Shown here piece by piece: positions 43,985 through 54,400 of a stretch of 64,000 bases of DNA. The DNA is from Paraburkholderia sp. HP33-1. Its GTDB lineage: Bacteria; Pseudomonadota; Gammaproteobacteria; Burkholderiales; Burkholderiaceae. Below the pieces are notes generated by a model. The model was not told the origin of the DNA, ran no database searches, and worked only from the letters and a program-made list of their open reading frames with translations. Position 1 is the first letter of the stretch. The number at the start of each line of letters is the position of its first letter. The stretch lies in the NCBI RefSeq assembly GCF_021390595.1, contig NZ_JAJEJR010000002.1, positions 992,001 through 1,056,000 of the forward strand, in the 5' to 3' direction. The translations under genes were made by a program, and so were the position numbers.

Positions 43985-44018
43985 AGCCGGTGGCGGGTCA
44001 GGTCTGCCGCCGGCTTTT
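43985..44018 (+). terminator. Intrinsic terminator of osmC
   Basis: GC-rich hairpin AGCCGGTGGCGG ... CCGCCGGCT followed by TTTTT, 27 bases after the osmC stop; the stem has a small internal bulge. Confidence 0.75.
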
Positions 44019-44079
44019 TCATGGTGGTTGTCGAATCGACGAATGACCCTGAGGCGAGTAGGCCTACGGAAAGCCGTCC

Positions 44080-44108
44080 TTGATTTATTGAACATCCAGT
44101 CATAATAT
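44080..44108 (+). promoter_or_regulatory. TetR-gene promoter with overlapping operator-like site
   Basis: TTGATT (44080-44085), 17-base spacer, TAATAT (44103-44108). The motif TGAACATCCAGTCAT (44089-44103) between and over the boxes is matched by TGAACGATCGGTCAT ahead of the downstream exporter. Confidence 0.7.
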
Positions 44109-44138
44109 CGACCCAACGACGCAACAAGGTCATCGCAA

Positions 44139-44768
44139 TTGAACGATTCAAAGCAAGCCGCGAAAAAAGCCGGCGAAGTGTGTCAGCGTGGCCGTCCGCG
44201 CGAGTTCGACACGGACACCGTGCTGGCAAGCGCGAGTCAGGTGTTTTGGGATCACGGCTACCACGCGACGTCGATCGACGATCTGTGCAAGGCGACGGGT
44301 CTGCTGCGCGGCAGTCTGTACGGCGTGTTCGGCGACAAGCACGGCATCATGCTGGCCGCGCTCGATCATTACTCGGAAGGCGCGGTCGCACGGCTCGCAC
44401 AGCGCTTGAGCGCGCCCGTCGAGCCGGAGCAGGCGCTGCGCGACGCGCTGCTGCATTACGCGCGGGTCGCGTGCGCCCTAAGCGGCCGGCGCAGCTGCTT
44501 CATTACGAATACGACGCTCGAAATGCAGCCCGGCGACGAAGTGCTGCGCACGCGCGTCGCCGCGATACAGCGGCGCATGGCCACCTTGCTCGCGGCGGCG
44601 GTGATTCGCGGTCAGGCGAGCGGCGCATTTGATTCGACGCTCGACGAAAAAGCCGTCGGCGATTTCCTGCTATGTGTGATGCAGGGCTTGCGGGTCATGG
44701 GGCGAGTCGCGCATGAGGAAGATGCCCTGATCGGTATCGTCGATGTGGCGATGCGCGCCCTGGCGTAG
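44139..44768 (+). CDS. TetR/AcrR-family repressor, TTG start
   Basis: Repressor of 209 residues. The HTH (ATSIDDLCKATGLLRGSLYGVFGDK, about 44-68) is typical. The TTG at 44139 has AAGGT at ideal spacing; no ATG precedes the HTH. The C-terminal domain resembles TetR_C regulators of exporters. It most likely represses itself and the DHA2 exporter that begins 47 bases after its stop, via the shared motif. Confidence 0.9.
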   Translation: MNDSKQAAKKAGEVCQRGRPREFDTDTVLASASQVFWDHGYHATSIDDLCKATGLLRGSLYGVFGDKHGIMLAALDHYSEGAVARLAQRLSAPVEPEQALRDALLHYARVACALSGRRSCFITNTTLEMQPGDEVLRTRVAAIQRRMATLLAAAVIRGQASGAFDSTLDEKAVGDFLLCVMQGLRVMGRVAHEEDALIGIVDVAMRALA

Positions 44769-44801
44769 TGCCCAAGGGCGCAAAATTTTTTAACTAATTT
44801 T

Positions 44802-44816
44802 TGAACGATCGGTCAT
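44802..44816. promoter_or_regulatory. Second copy of TetR operator-like motif
   Basis: TGAACGATCGGTCAT is a near-palindrome similar to 44089-44103. It covers the first bases of the candidate start codon of the exporter gene (44815), so a repressor there would block transcription just at the start of the message, or the true start lies downstream. Confidence 0.6.
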
Positions 44817-46368
44817 GAAAAGCGAAGCGATCAAGTCCGCTCCGGCGGCGTTCGGTGGATCCGCCGGCTGCGCCACATGCACAGCCGGCGCCGTGACCGG
44901 TCCCGGACCGGCGATGGCAGGCATGGCGCTCGCCGCCAAAGCGGCGGCGCCGGGCTTGCAGCGCCAGACGCTCGCGCTCGCCGTGCTGTTCGTCGGCGCC
45001 TTTCTCGCGCCGCTCGATTACTTCATCGTCAATCTCGCGCTGCCGTCGATTCACACGGGCCTCGACGCGAGCGACGCGCAACTGCAACTCGTCGTGTCCG
45101 CATATGCGTCCGCCTACGCGGTGCTGCTGATCACGGGCGGCCGGCTCGGCGATCTGTTCGGCCGCCGTCGCATGTTCATGACGGGCATGGCGGCGTTCGT
45201 GGTCGCGTCGGCGCTGTGCGGCTTCGCGACGAGCGGCCAGATGCTCGTGATTTCACGCATCGTGCAGGGCATCGCGGCCGCGGTGATGGCGCCGCAGGTG
45301 CTCGCGACGATTCGCGCGGTCGTGCCGCTGCATCAGCAGACACGCGTGATGAGTCTGTATGGCTTCGTGTTCGGTTTGTCGTCGATCGTCGGGCAACTCG
45401 GCGGCGGCGCGCTGATCACCTATCACCCGTTCGGTCTCGACTGGCGCGTGATCTTCCTCATCAACATCCCGATCGGCATCGCGGCCTTCATCGGCACGTG
45501 GAAGTTCGTGCCCGAGAACCAGCCGGCCACGCATACGGGTGTCGACCTGAAGGGCGTCGCGCTGCTCTCGGCGGTGCTGCTGCTCGTCATCTATCCGATG
45601 ACGCATGGCCGCGAAGCCGGTTGGCCCGCGTGGACCTTCGCGATGTTCGCGCTCGCGGTGCCGATGTTCGCGCTGTTCGTCGCGACCGAGCGGCGCGTCG
45701 AGCGTGGCGGCGGCCATCCGCTCGTCGATCTGCAACTGTTCCGTAACCGCGCGTTCGCGCTGGGTCTCGTGCTTGCGTTCCTGTTCTACTGCAATAGTGC
45801 GTTCTTCCTGACCTACGGCATCTTCCTGCAAACCGGCCTGCACTGGACGCCGCTCGCGTCGGGCATCGCGATCATGCCGTTCGCGCTCGGCTTCGTGATC
45901 GGGCCGCTCACGTCGCCGGCCGTGGTCAAGCGCATCGGCGCACATGTGCTGACTCTCGGCTTCTCGATGTTGACGCTCGGCTTCGCCGTGACCGGCTGGT
46001 CCGCGACCCAGACCGCGACGCCCGATCTGCTGTTCTATTCCGGGCTGGTCTGCGCGGGCGTCGGACATGGCCTGCTGTTGCCGTCGATCGTGCGCATCGT
46101 GCTGCAGGAGGTGGTGCCTGAGAAGGCCGGGCTTGCATCGGGCGTGGTGTCGTCGACGCTGCAGATCGGCTCCGCTTTCGGTACCGCGGCGATCAGCGGC
46201 GCGTTCTTCGGGGCGCTCGGCGCAAGCGCGGCACCGGGGTCTTATGCGCACGCCTTCCAGTTGAGCCTCGGTATCAATGCCGTGCTGATGTTCGTGTGTA
46301 TCGGCCTGAGCGTACTGCTCGTGCGTCATCAGCAAGGCCTGCGGCGCTCACTCGCGCAAGCGGCTTGA
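44815..46368 (+). CDS. DHA2-family MFS exporter under TetR control
   Basis: Exporter of up to 517 residues with about 14 membrane helices. Motifs: DYFIVNLALPSI in helix 1, GGRLGDLFGRRRMF (motif A) and the SSIVGQLGGGALI motif C region. The N-terminus before helix 1 is about 50 residues and Cys/Ala-rich (GCATCTAGA). ATG 44815 has no binding site and sits in an operator-like motif; ATG 44914 is an alternative start. Substrate unknown; drug or solvent export is typical. Confidence 0.9.
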   Translation: MKSEAIKSAPAAFGGSAGCATCTAGAVTGPGPAMAGMALAAKAAAPGLQRQTLALAVLFVGAFLAPLDYFIVNLALPSIHTGLDASDAQLQLVVSAYASAYAVLLITGGRLGDLFGRRRMFMTGMAAFVVASALCGFATSGQMLVISRIVQGIAAAVMAPQVLATIRAVVPLHQQTRVMSLYGFVFGLSSIVGQLGGGALITYHPFGLDWRVIFLINIPIGIAAFIGTWKFVPENQPATHTGVDLKGVALLSAVLLLVIYPMTHGREAGWPAWTFAMFALAVPMFALFVATERRVERGGGHPLVDLQLFRNRAFALGLVLAFLFYCNSAFFLTYGIFLQTGLHWTPLASGIAIMPFALGFVIGPLTSPAVVKRIGAHVLTLGFSMLTLGFAVTGWSATQTATPDLLFYSGLVCAGVGHGLLLPSIVRIVLQEVVPEKAGLASGVVSSTLQIGSAFGTAAISGAFFGALGASAAPGSYAHAFQLSLGINAVLMFVCIGLSVLLVRHQQGLRRSLAQAA

Positions 46369-46737
46369 AATTAATTCGCTGGTAATCGTTTTCATTTGTT
46401 GGTCCGCCTGAAAAATCGTTCAATTTGAACGAAGCGGTATAACGAAATACGCGGTATTTACCGGCGATCTGGTCGTTCACAGGTAATTCTGATTTAGGTC
46501 AAATCAGCCCGTCCGGAATAACATCTACGCGGCATTGCGTCACGATTTCTAATCAGACGAATGCGGTTTCGCATTTTGTACCGGCCTGCAAACGGCCTGC
46601 AGTAAGTGTTGCGTTTGTGCGGTAACGCACATAGGGTTATCCGCAGGGGTGTCGCGGTATTTTCACGTAGAGCGGGGAACTTTATCTGTCCGGCATGATT
46701 TGCGGTCCGCGGTGAAAACGATATCAATAAAAATGGC
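46369..46737. other. AT-rich intergenic region
   Basis: No coding frame or hairpin terminator stands out in this stretch after the exporter gene. It is clearly lower in GC than its surroundings, which might mark an insertion or a protein-binding region. It leads into the promoter at 46738. Confidence 0.45.
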
Positions 46738-46766
46738 TTGCCGCGTTTAAATTCAATTGTTAATCT
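46738..46766 (+). promoter_or_regulatory. Sigma-70-type promoter of the DUF2158 gene
   Basis: TTGCCG (46738-46743), 17-base spacer, TAATCT (46761-46766), 88 bases before the start codon at 46855. Confidence 0.6.
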
Positions 46767-46854
46767 CTCTTAACTTTTAGAGTGTTCATTCAACGGGTCG
46801 AAGTCGATAAAGCCGGCGCAATGACTTAATAACGCTCAACATAGAGGACCGAAT

Positions 46855-47124
46855 ATGCTGACCGCTACCATTGACGCATTGCAGACAAGCTCCGCCGCCT
46901 TCAACGCAGGCGACGTCGTCAAGTTAAAGGAAGGGGGCCCGCGCATGACCGTGACGTACGCAGGTCCGGTCGCGCTCAACAGCGGCGACTGGCTGATCTG
47001 CGAGTGGTTCGACGAACAAGGCGAACTGCGCCACGAAAGGTTTGCACCACAAGACGTGCGCGCGGAACCGCGCTCGATTCCGGCCGGCTCGGTACAGTCG
47101 CATCGCATCGCGCGCGCGGCCTGA
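46855..47124 (+). CDS. DUF2158 (YodC-like) small protein
   Basis: Protein of 89 residues with the DUF2158 pattern: FNAGDVVKLKEGGPRMTV followed by WLICEWFDEQGELRHERF. The family consists of small, probably SH3-like beta proteins of unknown role, common near phage and stress genes. GAGG precedes the ATG. It converges on a superinfection-immunity-family gene 59 bases away. Confidence 0.85.
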   Translation: MLTATIDALQTSSAAFNAGDVVKLKEGGPRMTVTYAGPVALNSGDWLICEWFDEQGELRHERFAPQDVRAEPRSIPAGSVQSHRIARAA

Positions 47125-47183
47125 GTGACGCAAGTCGACCAACCTGTTTTATTGGCCGTATCGCTCGAGCCACCCGAATCGAT

Positions 47184-47495
47184 TCAGTGCTCGGGCCGAT
47201 CGCGCGCGGCCTCGCGCCGCCGCACCCGCACCATCAGAGCCGACGAAAACGCGCGCAGACTCAACGCTTTGCGTGTCTCGACGACGTCGGTCGCGAGGTT
47301 CTCCGGCGGATTCGGCTGTAGTCCCCAATACATCGCCAGCAGCCAACCGAGCACGGTCCAGCCGAGGCAGGCGTTGAAGAGCGCGAGCGTCAGCACGTCG
47401 CGGCGCTTGCGCCGGTCCGCGATGATCGCCGGCAGAAAATACAGCGCCAGCGCGAACGCCGCGGCGATGACCTGAACGGCCAAGTTGCCACCCAT
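47184..47495 (-). CDS. Superinfection immunity family membrane protein
   Basis: Membrane protein of 103 residues. ATG 47495 follows AGGAG. Two helices (AVQVIAAAFALALYFLPAII, about 6-25, and LFNACLGWTVLGWLLAMYWG, about 38-58) with the RRKRRD loop between them match the family of T4 Imm-like proteins that block DNA entry of superinfecting phage. Many bacterial copies have no tested phage role. The C-terminal 45 residues are basic and soluble. Confidence 0.78.
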   Translation of the reverse strand: MGGNLAVQVIAAAFALALYFLPAIIADRRKRRDVLTLALFNACLGWTVLGWLLAMYWGLQPNPPENLATDVVETRKALSLRAFSSALMVRVRRREAARDRPEH

Positions 47496-47661
47496 AAAAG
47501 CTCCTGATGCGCGATGCGTGTAAGGATTGTCGCGCGAATGGCGGCTTTGCGCCGCACCTGCGCAATTCCGCCTGGCACCCAGACGCGGCAAGGGGTTCAG
47601 CCCGGCACGCATCGGGACTATCATGTTCGTTTCGACCGAACGGTACTTCACGGACCCGATC

Positions 47662-49122
47662 ATGATCACCGACGATACGGCCCAGCAGGCCCAACTGAAC
47701 CCGGACACGCTACGAGAATTCGTCGAGCGCAAGTGGAACGACGAGATCGTGCCCGCGCTGACCGACTACATCGCGGTGCCGGCCAAGAGCCCGGCGTTCG
47801 ATCCCGACTGGGCGAGGCACGGCTATCTGGAGCGAGTGATCACCGACGCCGCGCAATGGGCCGAGCAGCAGCCGGTGCGCGGCCTGAAGCTCGAGGTGAT
47901 CCGCCTGCCGGGCCGCACGCCCGTGATCTTCTTCGAAACGGCGGCGACGCGCTCGGGCAGTGATGAAACCATCGTGCTCTACGGCCACCTCGACAAGCAG
48001 CCCGAGTTCGACGGCTGGCGCAACGACCTGGGTCCCTGGACGCCGAAGCTCGAAGACGGCAAGCTCTACGGTCGCGGCGGCGCGGACGACGGGTACGCGA
48101 TCTACGCGAGCCTGACGGCGCTCGCCGCGCTCGATGCGCAGGGTGTCGAGCGTCCGCGCTGCGTCGGGCTGATCGAAACCTGCGAAGAGTCGGGTAGCTA
48201 CGACCTCCTGCCATACGTCGACGCGCTGCGCGAGCGGCTCGGCAACGTCGGGCTCGTCGTGTGTCTCGATTCGGGCGCGGGCAACTACGATCAACTATGG
48301 TTGACCACGTCGCTGCGCGGCCTCGTCGGCGGCGATCTCGAAGTGCAGGTGCTCGACGAAGGGATTCACTCGGGCGTCTATGGCGGCATTGTGCCGTCGA
48401 GCTTCCGCGTCATGCGGCAACTGTTCGACCGTCTCGAAGACTCCGCGAACGGCACGCTGCTGCCGAAGGGCTTTCATTGCCCGGTGCCAGCCGATCGTCT
48501 GCGCGAAGTGGAGGCCGCCGCAAGGATTCTCGGCGACGACGTCTGGAAGAAGATGCCGTGGGCGTGCGGCCAGGACGGCCGTCAGGTGCTGCCCACCACG
48601 GCCGATCCGCGCGAGGCGCTGCTCAATTCGACGTGGCGTCCGTCGCTGTCGGTGACGGGCGCGGCCGGCTTGCCCGCGCTCGCCGACGCCGGCAACGTGC
48701 TACGGCCGCGCACGGCGTTCAAGCTGTCGCTGCGTCTGCCGCCGACCATCGAAGCGGAAAAGGCGGTCGCCGAACTGAAGGCGTTGCTCGAATTCGATCC
48801 GCCGTACAACGCGAAGGTCACGTTCAAGCCGGATGCGGGCGCGGCGAGCGGCTGGAACGCGCCGGAGGTTGCGCCGTGGCTCGCCACCGCGCTCAACGAC
48901 GCATCGCGTCAGCACTTCGGCGCCGACGCTGCCTACATGGGCCTCGGCGGCACGATCCCGCTGATGAACGTGCTGAAGGCCGGTTTCCCGAAGTCGCAGT
49001 TCATGGTGTGCGGCGTGCTCGGGCCGAAGTCGAACGCACATGGGCCGAACGAGTTCCTGCACGTGCCGTTCGGCAAGAAGCTGACGGCCGCGGTGGCCGA
49101 GGTGATCGCCGCGGCGCCTTGA
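47662..49122 (+). CDS. M20-family metallopeptidase (dipeptidase)
   Basis: Peptidase of 486 residues with the M20 metal-site blocks VLYGHLDKQPEF, YGRGGADDGYAIYAS and ETCEESGSYDL, plus the dimerisation lid domain in the middle (about 230-390). It likely cleaves dipeptides or N-acyl amino acids in the cytoplasm. The start is uncertain: ATG 47662 gives a normal family N-terminus; ATG 47623 or an upstream codon at 47527 would add a basic extension. Confidence 0.9.
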   Translation: MITDDTAQQAQLNPDTLREFVERKWNDEIVPALTDYIAVPAKSPAFDPDWARHGYLERVITDAAQWAEQQPVRGLKLEVIRLPGRTPVIFFETAATRSGSDETIVLYGHLDKQPEFDGWRNDLGPWTPKLEDGKLYGRGGADDGYAIYASLTALAALDAQGVERPRCVGLIETCEESGSYDLLPYVDALRERLGNVGLVVCLDSGAGNYDQLWLTTSLRGLVGGDLEVQVLDEGIHSGVYGGIVPSSFRVMRQLFDRLEDSANGTLLPKGFHCPVPADRLREVEAAARILGDDVWKKMPWACGQDGRQVLPTTADPREALLNSTWRPSLSVTGAAGLPALADAGNVLRPRTAFKLSLRLPPTIEAEKAVAELKALLEFDPPYNAKVTFKPDAGAASGWNAPEVAPWLATALNDASRQHFGADAAYMGLGGTIPLMNVLKAGFPKSQFMVCGVLGPKSNAHGPNEFLHVPFGKKLTAAVAEVIAAAP

Positions 49123-49196
49123 GTTTTCGATTTGCTTGAGCGGGGCTCGGGTGCGCGCGGCGGCTCGGCGCCTGCGCTGACGCGCGGGACCAGGGC

Positions 49197-51200
49197 TCAG
49201 GCGATCAGCCTGAGCTTGCGCCTGTCGAGCAGCCAGCGCTCGAATTCGAGGGCGGGCATCGGCCTCGCGTACAGGTAGCCCTGCACGTAATCGACACCGA
49301 TTCCCTTCATGAAGGCTTCTTCCGCTTCGGTTTCGATCCCTTCGGCGACCACCTGGAAGTCGAGTTCCTGTGCGACCGCAACCATCGAGCGCACCAGCGC
49401 CTGGGCCTTCATATCCGCGTCGATCGAGCGCACGAAGCTGCGGTCGAGCTTGATCACGTCGAGCGGAATACGACCGAGTTGCGACAGCGACGAATAGCCG
49501 GTGCCGAAGTCGTCCAGATGCACTTGCGCGCCGAGTTGGCGGAACTGCTTGATCAGTTCGATCACGGCCGCTTCGTTTTCGATCAGGCAGCTTTCGGTCA
49601 GTTCGAGGTCGACGAGGCATGGATCGAGGCCCGCGTGCTGCAGCGCCTCGGCGAAATGGCGGACCACGGCTGTATCCGTGAGTTGCCGCGCGGACACGTT
49701 GATCGCGACGCGCAAGTCGTAGCCGGCCGCTTTCCAGCGGGCCGCCTGCTTCGCGGCGGTTTCCATCACCCAGCGGCCGAGCACGCCGATCAGTCCGGAT
49801 TCCTCGGCATAACGAATGAACTCGACCGGCATGATCTGGCCGCGCTCTGGCGAATTCCAGCGCACCAGCGCTTCCGCGCCTTCCACGGCCCCTGTGGCAA
49901 GGTTCAGTTTCGGCTGATAGTGCAGCGCGAACTGGCCTTCCTCGAGTCCGCGGCGCAGATTCGTGTCGAGCCACATAAACTCGGCGACGCGGCGGTTCAT
50001 GTCCGGCGAGAACACGCGATGCGTGCGCTTGCCTTCGTCCTTCGCAACGTACATCGCGGTGTCGGCGGAACGGATCAGCGATTCGAGGCTGTCGCCATGC
50101 TCGGGCCAACGCGCGATGCCGATCGAACAGCCGGTGTAGACCTCGACGAGCCCGACCGCGAACGGCATGCGCATGCGGTCGAGAATGCGCTGCGCGGTGT
50201 TTTCGAGCGCATGCGCGGAGCCCTTCGTCGCGAGCACGATGAATTCATCGCCGCCTAGCCGCGCGAGCGAGTCGCCCGGATTGAGGCAGTTGCGGATCGC
50301 GTCCGACACGTCGCAGATCAGCCGGTCGCCGAACACGTGGCCGTAGTGATCGTTGACCTTCTTGAAGTTGTCGAGATCGAGAAATAGCACACCGACGGTT
50401 TCGCCCGGCGCGGCCTGTTCGATCGCGATCTGGATGCGCTCCTGGATCGCGTTGCGATTGGCGAGACCCGTGAGCGGGTCGGTGGTGGCCTGCTCGATCA
50501 GGCGGTCCTGGGCGAGCCGTTGCTCGGTGATGTCGGTGCCCGAGCAGATCAGGAACTGGTCTTCGATGCCGTTGCCGCTGCGCACGAACCTGTTGCGGAA
50601 CAGGAACAGCCGCTCGCCGTGCACCGTCTTGATGCGTCGCTCGATCTCGTACGGTTCGCCGCGATTGAAGAAGTCCGCGCTGACGCGGTTCGAAACCACG
50701 TCGCCTTCGGACGACATGAACAGCGTCCAGACCCTGCGGCCGATGATGTCCTCTTCCCTGAGCCCGGTCAGTTCCTCGGCGAGCCGGTTGAAGCGCTGTA
50801 TCCGGCCGTGCCGGTCGACGATCACGACCACCGAGTTCACCTCGGAGACCACCTGCTCGGCGAATGACAGACCGTGCAGCAGTGCGCGCGCGACCGATTC
50901 GGTGTCGGCGTGGGCCGACGCGGTGCCGCCCCAGCGATGACCATTGAGCTTCTTGCCGACCAGATGCAGACGCAGCGGTGCGCTGTCCAGTTGCACATCG
51001 ACGACCACGTGCGAAGTCACGCCGCTGAGGCCGCGGACCTGTGCGGCTTGCGAAGGTGTGAGGGGAATCGCGACGCTGGGAGCCGCGCGGCCGTGCGCCG
51101 ACGCGAGTTCCAGTGTGTCGCTGGCCGCCGATAGACGCCAGCAAGGGCTGCTCGTGCCGAACCGCGCGTGAAGCACCTGGTCGTGTAGCTCGTCGCTCAT
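49197..51200 (-). CDS. rpfR: RpfR-like PAS-GGDEF-EAL c-di-GMP regulator
   Basis: Protein of 667 residues. An N-terminal region (about 1-105) corresponds to the RpfF-interaction domain of RpfR, then a PAS domain (about 112-230), GGDEF (316-320 intact) and EAL (EALVRW, 443-448). In Burkholderia, RpfR binds the fatty-acid signal BDSF at the PAS domain and then degrades c-di-GMP. The sequence order and length match RpfR/PdeR closely. The synthase gene rpfF, usually adjacent, is not next to it here. No membrane helix. Confidence 0.8.
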   Translation of the reverse strand: MSDELHDQVLHARFGTSSPCWRLSAASDTLELASAHGRAAPSVAIPLTPSQAAQVRGLSGVTSHVVVDVQLDSAPLRLHLVGKKLNGHRWGGTASAHADTESVARALLHGLSFAEQVVSEVNSVVVIVDRHGRIQRFNRLAEELTGLREEDIIGRRVWTLFMSSEGDVVSNRVSADFFNRGEPYEIERRIKTVHGERLFLFRNRFVRSGNGIEDQFLICSGTDITEQRLAQDRLIEQATTDPLTGLANRNAIQERIQIAIEQAAPGETVGVLFLDLDNFKKVNDHYGHVFGDRLICDVSDAIRNCLNPGDSLARLGGDEFIVLATKGSAHALENTAQRILDRMRMPFAVGLVEVYTGCSIGIARWPEHGDSLESLIRSADTAMYVAKDEGKRTHRVFSPDMNRRVAEFMWLDTNLRRGLEEGQFALHYQPKLNLATGAVEGAEALVRWNSPERGQIMPVEFIRYAEESGLIGVLGRWVMETAAKQAARWKAAGYDLRVAINVSARQLTDTAVVRHFAEALQHAGLDPCLVDLELTESCLIENEAAVIELIKQFRQLGAQVHLDDFGTGYSSLSQLGRIPLDVIKLDRSFVRSIDADMKAQALVRSMVAVAQELDFQVVAEGIETEAEEAFMKGIGVDYVQGYLYARPMPALEFERWLLDRRKLRLIA

Positions 51201-51405
51201 GAAGTCCCCGGAGTCTGCCGGCAGTCCCGATCAAGGCGGGCGGCGGCAGACAGTCTTCCTCATACGAAATAGAAATTGCCTCATTGTATCGAAGCGTGAC
51301 AGTTCGAGCGAAGAATCATTAACGTTTCGGGAATAATCGGCTCGGCTCGGCACGGCTGCGCGAGGCGGCATTATTCCGCGGCAAAGCGACGTCACCGTGA
51401 CGCCG

Positions 51406-54400
51406 CTAGAAGCGGCGCGCCAGCAAGGCTCGGGCGCGTTCCCGCTCGGGCTGATGGGCGTCGAGCGCCGCGTCGAACCAGAACTTGCCGGCCACCAGCG
51501 TGGCCGCCACCACACCGTTCCGATACAGCACGCGGTTGCCGGCGACGGCCGGCACCTTGTCGCCGACCAGCAACGTGCCGACGAGATTGAGCGGGTCGGT
51601 CGCCGCGACGCAGATAAAAGCACCGTCGTCCGGCTGCCGCCGCACTTCGCGCAGCAGCGGAATCGCCTCGGGCAGCGCGAACTGCTCGCCAGCGAGCCCG
51701 TTGACGAATCGCCCGCCGCGAATCACGCCGCGCGCTTCGAGCCGTTGCAACACGCGCAGCAGATCGCGCCACGGCGGCAGCCATTCCGCCTCGCGTTCGA
51801 GCACGCGCCAGAACACGACGCCGTAGCGGCGCAGCAACGTCATCGCGACGTGTTCGAGTACCTCGGGCGGCAACTGGCGGCGCCCTTCGGGCGGATTCTC
51901 CGGCGCGGCGGAGGAGGGGCGGCTTACGAGCGACCACCGCCCCGCATCGTCCATGCCGCCGATCAGCGCACTCGCTCGCGCGCGCCGGCCGCTCGAAAAC
52001 ACGTGGCGTTTGGCGACCGGTCTCAGCAATGCGCGCAGGCCCGCGAAGCTGTCGGAGTTGGCGAGGCCTGCCGCGACCAGCTCGCCAAGCGCGTTTTCGA
52101 GCTCCATGCGCAGCACGCGCACCTCGGCTAGCAGTTCGTCGAAGAACATGGCGCCGTGTTGTGCGAGGGTGTCATGCACGCTTTGCGCGAGCGCCGACAA
52201 CTCGACCTGGCGCGCCGGGTCGAGCAGCGCGCGCCACGCACGCAACTGGGCGCGCGGCAGCAGCACGATCGGCGTGCCGCGGACCGGACCGGCGGCGCCG
52301 CGCGCGCGCTCGGTCAGGCGGGTCCAGACGATCTTGCCGGCGCGGCATAGTTCATCGAGGGAACTGCTGGCGTAGGCGCGCACGCGCGCGGGCAGGATGT
52401 CTTCCTCCCACGCAGCGGCGGCGGCCTGGAAACCTTCGAGCTGATCGAGCGCGGCGGCGAGCGCGTCGCGGCCTTCGGCGCGCGCGGTCGGCGTCAGATG
52501 CTGCCATTCGAACAGGAAGCGCATGTAGTCGTGCCGCTCGACCGGCTCGATCTCGCGCCGCAGCCGCTTCACTGTGTAGCGATGGATACGCGCGAGCAGG
52601 TGCCGCTCGCACCATTCCTCGACGCTCGTGTGCGGCGTGAAGCGGCCGCGCAACAGATAGCCTTCGGCTTCGAGCCGGATCAGCGCCGCTTCGACCTGGT
52701 TGGCCGGCAAACCGAGCGGGCGCGCGATCGCGTCCACCGTGAGCGGGCCGAAGCCGGTCAGACGCGCGCGCAGTACGTCGACGAGCGCGTCGTCGGCGCT
52801 CCAGCTGTCGGTGTAGCCCTTCGGGGCACGCAGCGGCGGTGTGTAGCGATCGCGCGGGAGGCCGGGATAGAGCGCTTCGAAGCAGGTGAGGCGTTCGGCG
52901 GGCAGCCATAGTGCGTTGTCGTTGTCGTCGGCGGTGCTCGCGTTTGCATTCGCGGCCAGCGGCAAGCGCGTCGCCCGGCCGGTTTTCGCCAACGCGGCTA
53001 GCAGTGCCGGCCAGCCTTCATGCGCGCGCGCCTCGGCCTCGGTGATGCATGCGAGGCCCGTCAGCGCTTCGTGCATTTCGTCGGCGTTGCGTGCCTGCGG
53101 CCAGGCTTCGTCGCGCACACTGTCGATCGCGGCGGCGTCGAGCGCGCCGAGATCGTCGGCGCTTTCCGGGTCGGTCCAGCGGCGGTTCAGTACCGCCTGG
53201 GTGCGGCGCTCCTCGAGCGGCGCGTCGTCGAGATACGCGTAGGGCTTCGCGGTCAGGATTTCGGCGGCGAGCGGCGATGGCGCCGGCAGATCGCGCGCCA
53301 CGAGCCGCAGCTCGCCGTGCTCGATGCGGCGCAGCAGCGCGAGCCAGCGTTCGCTGTCCATCGCGTCGTGGAGGCAGTCGTCAATGGTTTGGTCAACTAA
53401 GGGGTGGCGGGGCACCTCGCGCTCGCCGACGATGTTCTCCAGACACGCGGCCTGCTCTGGAAACACGCTGGCGAGCAGATCCTCGCTGCGCATGCGCTGC
53501 AGTTGCGGTGCGGTCTTGCGACCGCCCGTGTAGCGCGGCAGGCCAAGCGAGGTCGTTGCGTTCCAGCGCCAGCGCACGCCGAATAGCGGTGCATCGAGCA
53601 GCGCCTGGATCAGCAGATGTTCGGCGCTGTTCGAATGCAGATAGCGCCAGACGTCGTCGAGCACGAACGAGTGGCTGCCAGTCAGCGACAGGATGATTGC
53701 GTCCTCGGTCGCGGCGGCCTGAAGCTCGAAGTTGAAGCTGCGGCAGAAGCGCTTGCGCAACGCGAGTCCCCACGCGCGATTCACGCGGCTGCCGAACGGC
53801 GAGTGGATGACGAGCTGGGTGCCGCCCGATTCGTCGAAGAAGCGCTCCATCACGAGCGTGCTTTGGGTGGGCAGCACGCCGAGCGCCGCGCGGGCGCGCG
53901 CCAGGTAGTCGACGATCTGGCGCGCGGCGGGTTCGTCGAGCGCGAGGTTGTGGACGAGCCAGGTGATGGCGCGCTCGAGGCGCGCGGCGGCGGGTTCGGT
54001 TTCGCTTGCGGACGCCGTGGTGGTGCGCGTCTCGCGCTCCGCCAGCAACGTCTCGACTTGCTCGCGCAATCTCGCGACCGCGAACGACAACTCGTCGCTG
54101 CGCCCCGGCGCCTCGCCGAGCCAGAACGGAATGTTCGGCGGTTGCCCCTGCGCGTCCTCGACCCGCACCCGGCCGCTCTCGATGCGCAGAATCCGGTACG
54201 ACGCGTTGCCGAGCTGGAACACATCGCCGGCGAGGCTTTCGACCGCGAAGTCCTCGTTGACCGTACCGATGTTGAGCGCCTGCGGTTCCAGCACGACCGC
54301 GTAATCCGCGTTCTCGGGAATCGTGCCGCCCGAGGTGACCGCGACCAGCTTGCTGCCGCGTCGGCCGCGCAGTGTGCCGCTGACCGCATCGCGATGCACG

